Source: Acholeplasmatales bacterium (GTDB lineage Bacteria > Bacillota_I > Bacilli_A > Acholeplasmatales > Anaeroplasmataceae). From it: a stretch of DNA of 64,000 nucleotides. Made by a program: the position numbers and the translations under genes. This document shows positions 25,662 through 34,486 of the stretch, in pieces. Position 1 is the stretch's first letter, and the number at the start of each line of letters is the position of its first letter. Location of the stretch: positions 1-64,000 of the forward strand of contig JAFSJY010000006.1 of assembly GCA_017449215.1 (NCBI GenBank), read 5' to 3'. The notes under the pieces were generated by a model. That model had not been told where the DNA came from. It worked only from the letters and a program-made list of their open reading frames with translations, and made no database searches.

Positions 25662-26837
25662 TTACATTGCTCTTTTTAGGATATCTAGAAGCTCATCCTT
25701 ATTTAATTTCTTATATCCACCATTCAATAAGAATGTAGCATTAACAACATCATCTAAATTAGAAGGTGTAACACCTAAATCAGAAATTCTCATTACAAGA
25801 CCAATTTCCTTCATCCAATCAGACATACATCTTAAGCCTTCCTTTGCTACTAAAGTTGCATCATTATTGAATCTATAGGATTCAACACCCCATACAACCT
25901 CTGCAAATCTTTTGAATTTTAATAATCCAAATGGCATTACATATTCATAATATGGAATTGATACAGCTGATAATGTCATACCATGAGTTGCGTTAGTTAC
26001 AGCTCCGATAGCCTGACCAATCATATGTACCTCCCAGTCTTCTGTTTTACCCTTAGATACTAATGTATTTAATGCCCATGTTGCTATCCACATGATATTA
26101 CTTCTAGCATCATAGTCTTGAGGATTCTTAATAGCTACTCTAGATGCACTAATTAATCCTCTCATTAAGCCTTCCATAATATAATCAGATGCTGTGTCAT
26201 CATTATCAGAAAAATATTGTTCCATAATATGAGACATAATATCAAAGATACCAGCTACCATTTGATATCTAGGCACAGTATATGTTAATGTTGGGTCTAA
26301 AATAGCAAATTTAGGGAAATTATAAGCTCCAAACACCTTTCCTATTTTAAGCTTTTGCTCTGTATTAGTAATAACTGAACCACCATTCATTTCAGATCCA
26401 GTTCCAACCATAGTTAAAATAGAACCAATTGGAACACATTCACAATCAGCCTCTTGCATATCTAAATAATACTTCTTCCAAGGATCTTCTCCCTTTAGAT
26501 TAATAGATGCGGCTAATCCCTTACAATAATCAATTACAGAGCCTCCACCAACAGCTAAAATAAATTCAATCTTATTTTCTCTTGCAACCTGAATACCCTC
26601 ATATAACTTTTCAAGTGTTGGATTAGGCATTACACCTGGTAATTCTGTAACTTTTTTATTAGCCTCATTTAAGGCATTCATAACCTTATCATAAAGGCCA
26701 GTCTTTTTAATTGATCCGCCACCATAAACTAATAAAATATTAGTTCCATAATTAGCTAATTCATCCTTTAATTTATTTACTGAATTTTCACCAAATATTA
26801 ATTTGGTAGGATTATAATACTCAAAATTTCCTCTCAT
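25662..26837 (-). CDS. Iron-containing alcohol dehydrogenase (butanol dehydrogenase type)
   Basis: 391 residues of the group III NAD(P)-dependent Fe alcohol dehydrogenases, closest in look to BdhA/YqhD. The nucleotide site is GGGSIKKTGLYD near 40 and GGGSVIDYCK near 100; metal ligands are in the FDIMSHIMEQYF and GAVTNATHGMTLSAV segments. Reduces aldehydes to alcohols to recycle NAD(P)H during fermentation; the real substrate is not shown by sequence. Its ATG overlaps the stop of the small upstream membrane-protein gene by four bases. Confidence 0.93.
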   Translation of the reverse strand: MRGNFEYYNPTKLIFGENSVNKLKDELANYGTNILLVYGGGSIKKTGLYDKVMNALNEANKKVTELPGVMPNPTLEKLYEGIQVARENKIEFILAVGGGSVIDYCKGLAASINLKGEDPWKKYYLDMQEADCECVPIGSILTMVGTGSEMNGGSVITNTEQKLKIGKVFGAYNFPKFAILDPTLTYTVPRYQMVAGIFDIMSHIMEQYFSDNDDTASDYIMEGLMRGLISASRVAIKNPQDYDARSNIMWIATWALNTLVSKGKTEDWEVHMIGQAIGAVTNATHGMTLSAVSIPYYEYVMPFGLLKFKRFAEVVWGVESYRFNNDATLVAKEGLRCMSDWMKEIGLVMRISDLGVTPSNLDDVVNATFLLNGGYKKLNKDELLDILKRAM

Positions 26838-27031
26838 CTTTTATTATTCCTCCTAAATGGATTAAACATACCGGCAAAGCTAAGAACTAAACCTGATAAT
26901 ATTAATGATATTATTGAAATGATAAAATAAGGATTTTCAGTACCCTTAGTACATACAAAAATAATACCAACTAATAAGAATGCAATCCCTATTCCACCTG
27001 ATATAAAAAATATCGTTTTTTCTCTATTCAT
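26834..27031 (-). CDS. Small two-TM membrane protein
   Basis: 65 residues with two hydrophobic segments (about 8-28 and 36-56) joined by a short polar loop and a basic C-terminus (FRRNNKR), so both ends are predicted inside. No family recognised. The ATGA overlap with the alcohol dehydrogenase gene indicates co-transcription and coupled translation. A TAAAAT box about 20 bases upstream with TTAGAC 18 bases before it may be the promoter of the pair. Confidence 0.7.
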   Translation of the reverse strand: MNREKTIFFISGGIGIAFLLVGIIFVCTKGTENPYFIISIISLILSGLVLSFAGMFNPFRRNNKR

Positions 27032-27080
27032 AGCTAAATACCTCTAATATAAATTTTATCATTTAATATGGATTTTGTCT

Positions 27081-27103
27081 AACAAAAAAAGCCCAACCGG
27101 GCT
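27081..27103 (-). terminator. Terminator of engB
   Basis: AGCCC/GGGCT stem with a 4-base loop followed on the minus strand by TTTTTTTG, right after the engB stop. Confidence 0.88.
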
Positions 27104-27104
27104 A

Positions 27105-27689
27105 TTATTCTACAAATTCATCTAATACTGATAAGAATTCAGGTAAACCAATTCTTTTTTCACTAGATGTAATAATTAAATTATCATTTTCATCTAGATT
27201 TAATGTATCAATAATTTGTTGCTTGCACTTTTTTCTTTCAATATTTTTAATCTTATCAGATTTAGTAGCTATAATAGTTACTCTCTTATTATAATATTTT
27301 AAGAAATTATACATTAAGCAATCATCCTCAGTAGGCTTATGTCTAAAATCAACTAATAAAAATACCATTTTTAGATTATCTCTATTAGTAACATATTCCT
27401 CTATCATTTTACCAAATGTTGCCTTAATAGATTTAGCTACATTAGCATAGCCATATCCTGGAACATCTACAAAGTAAAATAAATTATTAATTAAAAAGAA
27501 ATTTAATGTTTGCGTTTTACCAGGATTTGAAGATGTTCTAGCAAGCTTATTTCTGTTACAAACCATATTTATAAAAGAAGATTTACCAACATTACTTCTA
27601 CCACAAAACATAAATTCTGGATAATTACTTTCTGGAAGAGTTTTTAAATCAACTGCAGATGTAATAAATTCAGCATTTTTTATTTGCAT
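27105..27689 (-). CDS. engB: Ribosome biogenesis GTPase YsxC/EngB
   Basis: 194 residues, normal size. G1 GRSNVGKSS near 30, G2 region NPGKTQTLNFF, G3 DVPGYG near 75, G4 ATKSDK near 142 and G5 TSSEK near 170. Needed for 50S subunit assembly. Last gene of a tightly spaced set with the Nudix, M32 peptidase and two flavoprotein genes, which begins at 32194; only three bases separate it from the Nudix gene. Confidence 0.96.
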   Translation of the reverse strand: MQIKNAEFITSAVDLKTLPESNYPEFMFCGRSNVGKSSFINMVCNRNKLARTSSNPGKTQTLNFFLINNLFYFVDVPGYGYANVAKSIKATFGKMIEEYVTNRDNLKMVFLLVDFRHKPTEDDCLMYNFLKYYNKRVTIIATKSDKIKNIERKKCKQQIIDTLNLDENDNLIITSSEKRIGLPEFLSVLDEFVE

Positions 27690-27692
27690 AAT

Positions 27693-28106
27693 TTAAAATC
27701 CTTTCATTTCAATAACAAAATCACTTTCGATTAAAATATCCTTTATTTGTTTAAATTTAATTAAATTTAATGCAACATCAATTGTATATTTCTTACAAGA
27801 TTGAATATTTGAATCATTAGGCTTTAATTCCTCATCCTGGTACTTAGCTAAAAAATAAGTAACCTCCTTAGAATGGCCCTTACCAGCCATATTATAATGG
27901 ATAGTTCTCTTAAAGTCAGGTAGGATTGTTGGTGTAATACCAGTCTCCTCGTAGCATTCTCTTAATGCACACTCTAACTCTGTTTCTCCTCTTCTAATAT
28001 GACCCTTAGGAAAGCCATATGTGCCACTTGGCTCCATAATTAAAACATATTCTCTACAACCTTGCTTATCGGTGTATAAAATTACACCACATGAATGTTC
28101 TTCCAT
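27693..28106 (-). CDS. Nudix hydrolase (Ap4A hydrolase-like)
   Basis: 137 residues with a full Nudix box, GHIRRGETELECALRECYEETG, positions about 35-57 (given here in part: GHIRRGETE ... REC-YEETG). The N-terminus CGVILYTDK and GTYGFPKG match bis(5'-nucleosyl)-tetraphosphatases, which clear Ap4A and similar side products. Three bases upstream of engB and three downstream of the peptidase gene. Confidence 0.88.
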   Translation of the reverse strand: MEEHSCGVILYTDKQGCREYVLIMEPSGTYGFPKGHIRRGETELECALRECYEETGITPTILPDFKRTIHYNMAGKGHSKEVTYFLAKYQDEELKPNDSNIQSCKKYTIDVALNLIKFKQIKDILIESDFVIEMKGF

Positions 28107-28109
28107 AAT

Positions 28110-29606
28110 CTACTCCTCAACACCATAAATTAGAGTGAATTTTTCTTTCAAATACTTAATATAATAATCAGGATTAAATTCTTCATTAGTTGCTAGCTTA
28201 ACAATTTCAAGATTCTTTTTAGAAGCACCATATTTATGGACATGGCTTCCTAACCATTCTCTAATTGTCTTAAAATCACCCTTTTCCATACATGCATCAA
28301 TATCTATATCCTTTTTCATAGAATAATAGAATTGAGCACTCATTGCTGAGCCTAAGGCATAGGTAGGAAAATATCCAAATCCAGATGCCCAGTGTATGTC
28401 TTGGTAACAGCCTTCCTTCTTATTTTTAGGTTTAATACCTAAATACTTTTCCATTTGACAGTCAAATTCATCACTAATACCATCAGTATTAAGTTTACCA
28501 CTAAATAATTTTTTTTCAATGTTATATCTTATAAGAACATGAAAAGGATATGTTAATTCATCTGCCTCAGTTCTAGTTAGCTGAGCATAAACATCATTAA
28601 CGTAATAATAAATATCATCCTCTGTATAATCCTTTAATTCATTAGGGAAATATTCTAATAAAATAGGATAAAAATAATGAATAAATGCCTTACTTCTACC
28701 TAAATAATTCTCAAAGAATCTAGATTGAGATTCATGAATTGCACATGAAGCTCCACCTTGGAATACAGTCCCATCAAATCTTTTATCTACCTGAAGCTCA
28801 TAGATAGCATGACCAACCTCATGCATTACAGAATAGATATTTGAGAATAATAATTCTTCACTATAAGATGTAGTAGTTCTTACATCATTAGAATTAAATC
28901 CATTAGTAAAAGGATGTAATGTTTCACCAATATAGCCATTTGTATCATCATAGCCCATCATCTCACAAATTCTTTTTGTAAGCTTTCTTTGCTTATCGAT
29001 ATCAAATTTAACATTCTTAATATTTTCATTATACTTTTTAGGCATAGATAATATTTTCTTTAATAAAGGATAAATTTCTTTTTCTAACTTATTAAAGAAT
29101 TCATCATACATGGATTCAGTAAAATCATCCTCCATCTCATCTAATAATACATCATAACCCTTATATTTATCCTCTAAGCATTTAATATACTTTTTATAAT
29201 ATTCTACTTCCTCATTAATATTCTTATCGAATTCAGAATAATCTCCTGTTTCTTTTCCCTTTTCCCAAGATAATGAAGTCTTAGATATTATTTCATATCC
29301 TAATTCTCTTAAATCAGAAGGAATCTTTCTTTGCTTAGTTAATTCCTTTAATTCCTTCTTAATCATTTCTATTTCGATATCCTCTAATCCGCTAGGATTA
29401 TTATTTAATTCCTTAACTAGATTATAATATTCATCTGATGTAGCTATTCTATCTGCCTCTATCGCAAAATAATTATATACATCCATAGAATTTTCTTTAT
29501 CTAGCTTAGGACATACAGTAGCCTCATCAAAGGCTAATACATTACATGCATAAGTTAAATTTTTTAATCTTGTTCTAAATTCTTTATATTTTTCTACATT
29601 ACTCAT
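28110..29606 (-). CDS. M32-family metallocarboxypeptidase
   Basis: 498 residues like Taq carboxypeptidase. The zinc site is HEVGH (in VMHEVGHAIYELQ near 265) with the distant Glu in AIHESQSRFFENYLGRS; the family segments TEADELTYPFH and ALGSAMSAQFY are present. Removes C-terminal residues from peptides in the cytoplasm. ATG 29606 overlaps the preceding flavoprotein stop by eight bases; the longer frame from GTG 29618 is less likely. Confidence 0.93.
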   Translation of the reverse strand: MSNVEKYKEFRTRLKNLTYACNVLAFDEATVCPKLDKENSMDVYNYFAIEADRIATSDEYYNLVKELNNNPSGLEDIEIEMIKKELKELTKQRKIPSDLRELGYEIISKTSLSWEKGKETGDYSEFDKNINEEVEYYKKYIKCLEDKYKGYDVLLDEMEDDFTESMYDEFFNKLEKEIYPLLKKILSMPKKYNENIKNVKFDIDKQRKLTKRICEMMGYDDTNGYIGETLHPFTNGFNSNDVRTTTSYSEELLFSNIYSVMHEVGHAIYELQVDKRFDGTVFQGGASCAIHESQSRFFENYLGRSKAFIHYFYPILLEYFPNELKDYTEDDIYYYVNDVYAQLTRTEADELTYPFHVLIRYNIEKKLFSGKLNTDGISDEFDCQMEKYLGIKPKNKKEGCYQDIHWASGFGYFPTYALGSAMSAQFYYSMKKDIDIDACMEKGDFKTIREWLGSHVHKYGASKKNLEIVKLATNEEFNPDYYIKYLKEKFTLIYGVEE

Positions 29607-31155
29607 TTTTAACACCACAAACTATTTTTATAGCACATTTTAAGCCATCTAATGCCGCGCTTGTAATACCACCAGCATAGCCAGCTCCCTCACCAATTGG
29701 ATAGATTCCCTTAATTGATGATACGCCATTTTCATTTCTTAATATTCTAATTGGGCATGATGATCTAGATTCAATTCCAATTAATATCGCATCAGGATGA
29801 TTAAATCCTTTTATTTTATTATTAAAATCTAAGATTCCATCCTTTAAACCTTGAATTACAAAATCCGGAAGACATCTTCTTAAATCAGTAAAATATAATC
29901 CATGAGGATATGTTGTATTTACACTTCTTAAATTAGAAGCTACCTCATCATTTAAGAATTCCTTTACTAAATTAGAAGGAGCTCTATAATCATTAGATAA
30001 TGAATATGCTAATCTTTCATATTTTTCTTGATAATCAATACCATCTAATACATTACCATTATCATAATCTGATGGCTTTACATCTACAAGTAAAGCTGAA
30101 TTAGAATTAATACTATTTCTATCATTATTGCTCATTCCATTTACTACAATAGTATTTAAATCTGATTGGGAAGCCATTACATAGCCACCAGGACACATAC
30201 AGAATGTATAAATACCTCTATCATTTTTATGAGTAGATAGCTTATAATAGGCAGCTGGTAAATATTTATAAAATTCACCATATTGTGCCTTATCTATTAA
30301 TTCCCTTGGATGCTCTATTCTTACACCCATAGAAAAGGCCTTTTGTTCCATATTAATATGCATATCGTTATATAGATGTCTAATAGTATCCTTTGCACTA
30401 TGGCCTAATCCTAATAATAAATGCGATGTATTAAATTTATATTCCTTATCATCTATTACTGATTTAGCATATACCTCTAAATCATTCTCACCCTTAGCAT
30501 CTATAAACTTTGTATCGAAATAAAATTCTCCACCTAATGATTCTATTTCAAGTCTTATATTCTTAACTATTTTTTCTAAATAATCAGTACCAATGTGAGG
30601 CTTTGAATCATAGATTACATCTTCCTTAGCTCCATGAAGATAAAATTCATTTAATATCCAATTAATAAGTGGATCCTTTAAATTTGTTGTTAGCTTACCA
30701 TCAGAAAATGTACCAGCTCCACCCTCACCAAATTGAATATTAGAATTAGGTGATAATACCTTATTCTTTAAGAAATTATCTACTTTTTCTTTTCTAATTT
30801 CAATTTTAGAGCCACGTTCGATAATTATAGGACTTGCCTTACATCTAGCTAAATAAAGAGCACTAAACATACCTGCAGGGCCAAATCCTACAATGATAGG
30901 TCTATCATCATAAGGATAGGCAGGATATTCTAATTCTATTTTCTTCTCTTTATAAATATCTACATTTTTAGAATGTATCTTATCGTTTGTATCAATCATT
31001 AAATTATAGACTAATTTAATATTAGATTTATCTCTTGCATCAATAGATTTTAATAAGATTTTATATTTAAAATTATTAATTTTTAATTTAGATTTTATTT
31101 CCTGCTCTAAATTAGTCTTAGGACTTATTTTAAAATTATTTATTTGATATTTCAT
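29599..31155 (-). CDS. FAD-dependent dehydrogenase (COG2509-like)
   Basis: 518 residues. After an N-terminal domain of about 85 residues comes the dinucleotide site VGFGPAGMFSALYLAR near 93 and later IGEGAGYAGGITSAALDG near 490, typical of uncharacterised NAD(FAD)-utilising dehydrogenases found across Bacillota. Substrate is unknown. Start ATG 31155 has GAGG nine bases upstream, inside the end of the preceding flavoprotein gene (20-base overlap), so the two are probably made together. Confidence 0.9.
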   Translation of the reverse strand: MKYQINNFKISPKTNLEQEIKSKLKINNFKYKILLKSIDARDKSNIKLVYNLMIDTNDKIHSKNVDIYKEKKIELEYPAYPYDDRPIIVGFGPAGMFSALYLARCKASPIIIERGSKIEIRKEKVDNFLKNKVLSPNSNIQFGEGGAGTFSDGKLTTNLKDPLINWILNEFYLHGAKEDVIYDSKPHIGTDYLEKIVKNIRLEIESLGGEFYFDTKFIDAKGENDLEVYAKSVIDDKEYKFNTSHLLLGLGHSAKDTIRHLYNDMHINMEQKAFSMGVRIEHPRELIDKAQYGEFYKYLPAAYYKLSTHKNDRGIYTFCMCPGGYVMASQSDLNTIVVNGMSNNDRNSINSNSALLVDVKPSDYDNGNVLDGIDYQEKYERLAYSLSNDYRAPSNLVKEFLNDEVASNLRSVNTTYPHGLYFTDLRRCLPDFVIQGLKDGILDFNNKIKGFNHPDAILIGIESRSSCPIRILRNENGVSSIKGIYPIGEGAGYAGGITSAALDGLKCAIKIVCGVKNE

Positions 31156-32194
31156 TAATAAGTACCTCACTAACCTCTATGGCTGATAAGAACGCAAAGG
31201 ATAAATTAAATCCACCACATAATCCATCACAATCTATTACTTCTCCCATAAAGAAAATATGATTATCAGATTTTAAAGATAAATTATCATTTAATGATGA
31301 TAAATCTATGCCACCATTTGATACCTGAGAAAATTCAAAATCATAAGTTGATTTAATATTAAATTCTAGCTTCATAGGATCTAAATTATTCTTATTAACA
31401 TAATCTAATAATTTAGGATTTAATACAGTAATATATGAATCATATTTCTTATCTACTAATGAAACAATTAATTTAATATTCTTCTCTTTTGTATAATTGT
31501 AATAGCTAGATAGATTCATAATACAAATACCTGATATACCATCATCCTTAAATATTATTTCTCCATCCTCTTTATGAATTAATTTATCATTCTCTAATAA
31601 GGATACAGTAGCCTTAGCTCTAACACCTGAAATTGTCTTTACATTTTCTTTTAGCTTAAAGCCAGTTAATGATGGCTTAAATTTATTAAACTTTAAATCT
31701 AAGGATTCTAATATAGAATAATCAAGCATCTGCTTATATGAAGATGGACTTCCAATACCAATAGCTACATAATCAAAGGCTTCATTATAATCATTTAAAA
31801 AATATTTATTATTCTTTTTACTTACTTTATTAATATGAAGATTAACAACATTTAATTTGATGTTTTTAGTTAAAGCATTTAAAACAGATAACGATGATTC
31901 AGATAAAGGATATAATCTTCCTTCATTATCAGCTTTAGTATAGATATTTAATTTATTAAATTCATTAAATAATCTTTCTTTATGCTTATTTATTAATATA
32001 GATGCTAATCTATTATTATGATAATATTTCTTATCTAAATTCAAATTAGATATATTACATCTACCATTACCTGATGCTAGGATTTTTCTTCCAATTTTAC
32101 CATCATCAAAAATAGTATATTTAATATTATTTTGTTCTAATAAATTAGCTAAAAATAAGCCTGAAGCACCCGCTCCAATTATCGCAATCTTCAT
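31136..32194 (-). CDS. BaiN/HI0933-family flavoprotein
   Basis: 352 residues beginning MKIAIIGAGASGLFLANLL, an FAD-binding Rossmann motif, with GRKILASGNGRCNISN near 37 and the C-terminal GEVIDCDGLCGGFNLSFAF, both hallmarks of the HI0933/YhiN family. A little shorter than the usual 400 residues. Function in this family is mostly unknown; some members act on bile-acid intermediates. Start ATG 32194 is supported by GGTGAT. First gene of the run that ends with engB. Confidence 0.88.
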   Translation of the reverse strand: MKIAIIGAGASGLFLANLLEQNNIKYTIFDDGKIGRKILASGNGRCNISNLNLDKKYYHNNRLASILINKHKERLFNEFNKLNIYTKADNEGRLYPLSESSLSVLNALTKNIKLNVVNLHINKVSKKNNKYFLNDYNEAFDYVAIGIGSPSSYKQMLDYSILESLDLKFNKFKPSLTGFKLKENVKTISGVRAKATVSLLENDKLIHKEDGEIIFKDDGISGICIMNLSSYYNYTKEKNIKLIVSLVDKKYDSYITVLNPKLLDYVNKNNLDPMKLEFNIKSTYDFEFSQVSNGGIDLSSLNDNLSLKSDNHIFFMGEVIDCDGLCGGFNLSFAFLSAIEVSEVLINEISNK

Positions 32195-32281
32195 AATAAT
32201 CACCATATCGATTATATCATAAATATATTATTTATAATATATAATATAGATTTGAATAAAAATCATATTAAATAAGAGACA

Positions 32282-32310
32282 TTTACAAAGTGCTAAATAT
32301 AATGTATAAT
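32282..32310 (+). promoter_or_regulatory. Promoter of the antisense RNA
   Basis: -35 TTTACA (32282-32287), 17-base spacer, -10 TATAAT (32305-32310), pointing towards the small-toxin gene. Confidence 0.8.
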
Positions 32311-32324
32311 ATTGTTGTCGAGAG

Positions 32325-32340
32325 ACAAATGAGCTGAATA
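32325..32340. repeat. Direct repeat copy 1 of the toxin-antisense locus
   Basis: ACAAATGAGCTGAATA, repeated at 32387-32402 with one mismatch; the two copies flank the shared terminator. Confidence 0.85.
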
Positions 32341-32344
32341 AAGT

Positions 32345-32384
32345 GAAAATGGGATGTTCGTGCATCCCCTTTTCGCATTTTTGG
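32345..32384. terminator. Shared bidirectional terminator
   Basis: GAAAA-T-GGGATG / CATCCC-C-TTTTC stem (arms 32345-32356 and 32363-32374) with T-rich tails on both strands; ends both the plus antisense RNA and the minus toxin mRNA. Confidence 0.75.
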
Positions 32385-32386
32385 AT

Positions 32387-32402
32387 ACAAACGAGCTGAA
32401 TA
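32387..32402. repeat. Direct repeat copy 2 of the toxin-antisense locus
   Basis: ACAAACGAGCTGAATA; lies within the toxin mRNA region (as its complement), upstream of the shared terminator on that strand. Confidence 0.85.
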
Positions 32403-32467
32403 GCAATATGCATTCTAGACTACATATTACCTCAAAGAGATTGGGGCCCCATCTAGTCATCTACTAA

Positions 32468-32539
32468 CTATTTTTTAATAGTTAATAGAATACAAGTTAT
32501 CATAACAAGTACAATAACAAGAATAACTAGATATTCCAT
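32468..32539 (-). CDS. Small hydrophobic peptide, putative type I toxin
   Basis: A 23-residue peptide beginning MEYLVILVIVLVMITC and ending in a short basic tail (TIKK): one membrane-spanning helix and little else, as in type I toxins. The start is strongly supported by GGAGG six bases upstream. It was too short for ordinary gene finding. The minus transcript would start near 32621, include a 12-codon leader ORF, this gene and a 3' region overlapping an antisense RNA. Size and gene order fit Fst/TxpA-like toxins, but I see no sequence match to a named family. It could instead be a small regulatory membrane peptide. Confidence 0.7.
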   Translation of the reverse strand: MEYLVILVIVLVMITCILLTIKK

Positions 32540-32552
32540 GACTAACCTCCAC

Positions 32553-32591
32553 TCACACAGCCGTTATATCCAACTTCTGTGAAAGTCTCAT
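32553..32591 (-). CDS. 12-codon leader ORF before the small hydrophobic peptide
   Basis: Encodes MRLSQKLDITAV, with GGAGG five bases before the ATG, and stops 13 bases before the toxin start; the toxin's own GGAGG follows the stop directly. Such a pair suggests coupled translation, as with mok before hok. May be non-functional in itself. Confidence 0.5.
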   Translation of the reverse strand: MRLSQKLDITAV

Positions 32592-32627
32592 TTGTTCCTC
32601 CGATGCAGCACATATTGTGCCAGCATA

Positions 32628-32656
32628 AGTATATAATATGTATTTTTTATATGCAA
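32628..32656 (-). promoter_or_regulatory. Promoter of the putative toxin mRNA
   Basis: -35 TTGCAT (32651-32656), 17-base spacer, -10 TATACT (32628-32633). The mRNA would begin near 32621 with a GCACA-ATA-TGTGC hairpin. Confidence 0.6.
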
Positions 32657-32797
32657 ATTACCATATTTTTAGCACCAATTTTTTTGAGAAAAATACCAAA
32701 ACACAAGCATATATTTTATTTAGAATATATATTAAAAATATGATATTTTGAGAAAAAAATCTTAAAAATATATACTAAAACATTTTCATAAAAAATT

Positions 32798-32828
32798 AAG
32801 AAAAACACACCGAAATTGTCGGTGTGTT
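32798..32828 (-). terminator. Terminator of the zinc-ribbon protein gene
   Basis: Ten-bp stem AACACACCGA/TCGGTGTGTT with a 5-base loop, then TTTCTTAATTTTTT on the minus strand. Confidence 0.92.
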
Positions 32829-32836
32829 ATTTCTAA

Positions 32837-34486
32837 TTAACGGTTCATATTTAATTCTTTTTCGATGTTATACATTCTCTTCTTATACTTTTCAATCTTA
32901 TCTTCGATTGGGTTAAGACGAGATGCTAACTCTCTCTTCTTAGTAACGATTTGCTTACGAGTCTTATTTAATTGCTCCATGTAAGCTGCACGTTCCTTGT
33001 TAGAATAAACTGGGTTATCCTTTAATACTTGAAGACGAATTGCTTCTTCCTCAAGCTTCTTTAATTCAGTTAATTCTGGCATCTTTAGTTTTGAATTCTC
33101 AAGTTCAAAGATTTCATGGTCAAGCTTAGAATGTTCATCAAGTAATTGCTTCTTTTCTTCTTGATGTTCTTCCCAATACTTTTCATTCTTAATCTTCTGT
33201 TCAACACGGTCACGCTTACGGATATCAACGAACTTATCGTCAAGTTTCTTCTTTTCAGCTTTGATAGCTTCTAGACGTTGATTACGTTCTGCCATTGAGC
33301 ATTCAAGACCAACCTTAGTCTTGCCATTCTTAGTAATGTAACCCTTATTACGGATAATAGATTCATGCATCTTTACAACGCTTGATAGGATAGCTGTAAC
33401 TGTACCATGTCTCTTTGCTAGGTCAATTAGATAATCCCAACAATAAATACAAATGTCTTGAGTCTCAACATACTTCTTGTATGCTTCTACAGTTTGAGTT
33501 TCCTTCTTCTTACCATAATCTTGGATAGCTTGCTTACTAACCTTTGTAACAACGGCTGAGATATTTGATGCAAGTTTATCTTCATAAGTTGCAATATCTA
33601 CACCAAATGTTTGGTTTGCTAATCTCATCATAGGATCAGCTTGATTGATAACATCTTTTACTTCTTCAAAGTTCTTTGTAGTAGGATCCTTTGCAAAATT
33701 AATGCATCCCTTTAATACGAAAGCAACCATAATATCAATTAAGTTAGTTCTTACTGTAAATTGATAATCGTCGATTTCATCCTTGTCAGATCTCTGTAGA
33801 CATGTATTCCAACAATTGATAGCTTCCTTGAAACGGAAGTTTTGAGGATTAGACAGTCTAGCAGCACAGTTACCCTTCATTAACCATGCGTCTGTGTTAT
33901 TAGCGTCAATTTCAATAACACGGTTTGCGTAATTTTCTGCATCAACATAATTTTCTGAATCATATGCATTTTCTGATAAAATGAATAGATTTTCAATCAT
34001 TTGTGCAGTTCCTACGTTAGCACTAGTATCAAGGTTTCTAACAACCTTCTTTTGTGCTGGTGCAGCTGCTGGCTTAGCAACTACTGTTGTAGGCTTAACA
34101 ACAACTTTCTTAATAACTGTAGGTTGTCCCTGCTTAGCGCCTGGGACAGCAGGTTGAGGTGTAACACCGGCAGGCTTCTTAAATTGAGATACAATCTTCT
34201 TTGCAGCTCCTGCGTCAGTTTCTTTTGCAGCTGTAGGTTTTGCAACTATAACCTTTTTAACTACTGCAGGTCCAGCTTTTGGCATAGCAACTTGGCTTCC
34301 AACTGGTTCATCATCTTCTGGTGCTTCATTTACTGTTGCATTTTGATGTGGAGTATCTGATACTTCCCTGAATAGTGTCTTGGCTTGTTCAATAGTGTAC
34401 TTTGCACCACAAACCTGACATTCAAACATTCCTTCTACCTTGACGAAATCAGATTCACCACATAAATCACATACTATTTTCTTCAT
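32837..34486 (-). CDS. Zinc-ribbon protein with helical repeats, unknown function
   Basis: 549 residues. N-terminal zinc ribbon CDLCG...CQVCGAKYT (about 5-35), an Ala/Pro/Lys/Val-rich linker (about 50-150) with repeated VVKKV-like units, a TPR-like helical part (about 155-330, e.g. AWLMKGNCAARLSNPQNF), and a long charged coiled coil to the end (about 400-549). Similar TFIIB-type zinc-ribbon proteins are frequent in gut Bacillota, but no function is known to me. Codon use is slightly richer in G+C than neighbours, as in highly expressed genes. Start ATG 34486 follows AAGGAG. It is single-gene and carries a leader of about 360 bases. Confidence 0.85.
   Translation of the reverse strand: MKKIVCDLCGESDFVKVEGMFECQVCGAKYTIEQAKTLFREVSDTPHQNATVNEAPEDDEPVGSQVAMPKAGPAVVKKVIVAKPTAAKETDAGAAKKIVSQFKKPAGVTPQPAVPGAKQGQPTVIKKVVVKPTTVVAKPAAAPAQKKVVRNLDTSANVGTAQMIENLFILSENAYDSENYVDAENYANRVIEIDANNTDAWLMKGNCAARLSNPQNFRFKEAINCWNTCLQRSDKDEIDDYQFTVRTNLIDIMVAFVLKGCINFAKDPTTKNFEEVKDVINQADPMMRLANQTFGVDIATYEDKLASNISAVVTKVSKQAIQDYGKKKETQTVEAYKKYVETQDICIYCWDYLIDLAKRHGTVTAILSSVVKMHESIIRNKGYITKNGKTKVGLECSMAERNQRLEAIKAEKKKLDDKFVDIRKRDRVEQKIKNEKYWEEHQEEKKQLLDEHSKLDHEIFELENSKLKMPELTELKKLEEEAIRLQVLKDNPVYSNKERAAYMEQLNKTRKQIVTKKRELASRLNPIEDKIEKYKKRMYNIEKELNMNR

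Larger units (their letters stand above)
32315..32384 (+). ncRNA. Putative antisense RNA antitoxin
   Basis: Starts just after the promoter with a hairpin TTGTC-GAGA-GACAA (32315-32328), runs through the first copy of a 16-base direct repeat (32325-32340) and ends at a hairpin with GGGATG/CATCCC core followed by CTTTTCGCATTTTT. About 65-70 nt. It is complementary to the 3' end of the convergent toxin mRNA and, through the repeat copy, to a second site in that mRNA, the logic of the Fst/par type I modules. No coding sequence seen. Confidence 0.6.

Noticed and set aside
32325-32402. Direct repeats as a CRISPR array
   Set aside because: Only two 16-base copies 46 bases apart, flanking a terminator; no further units or cas genes.
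32228-32413. 61-residue ORF in the toxin-antisense region
   Set aside because: No ribosome site, crosses the terminator and repeats, and reads as translated RNA structure.
34001-34360. 119-residue plus-strand ORF rich in Cys, Ser and Asn
   Set aside because: Shadow of the Ala/Pro/Val-rich linker of the minus-strand zinc-ribbon protein.
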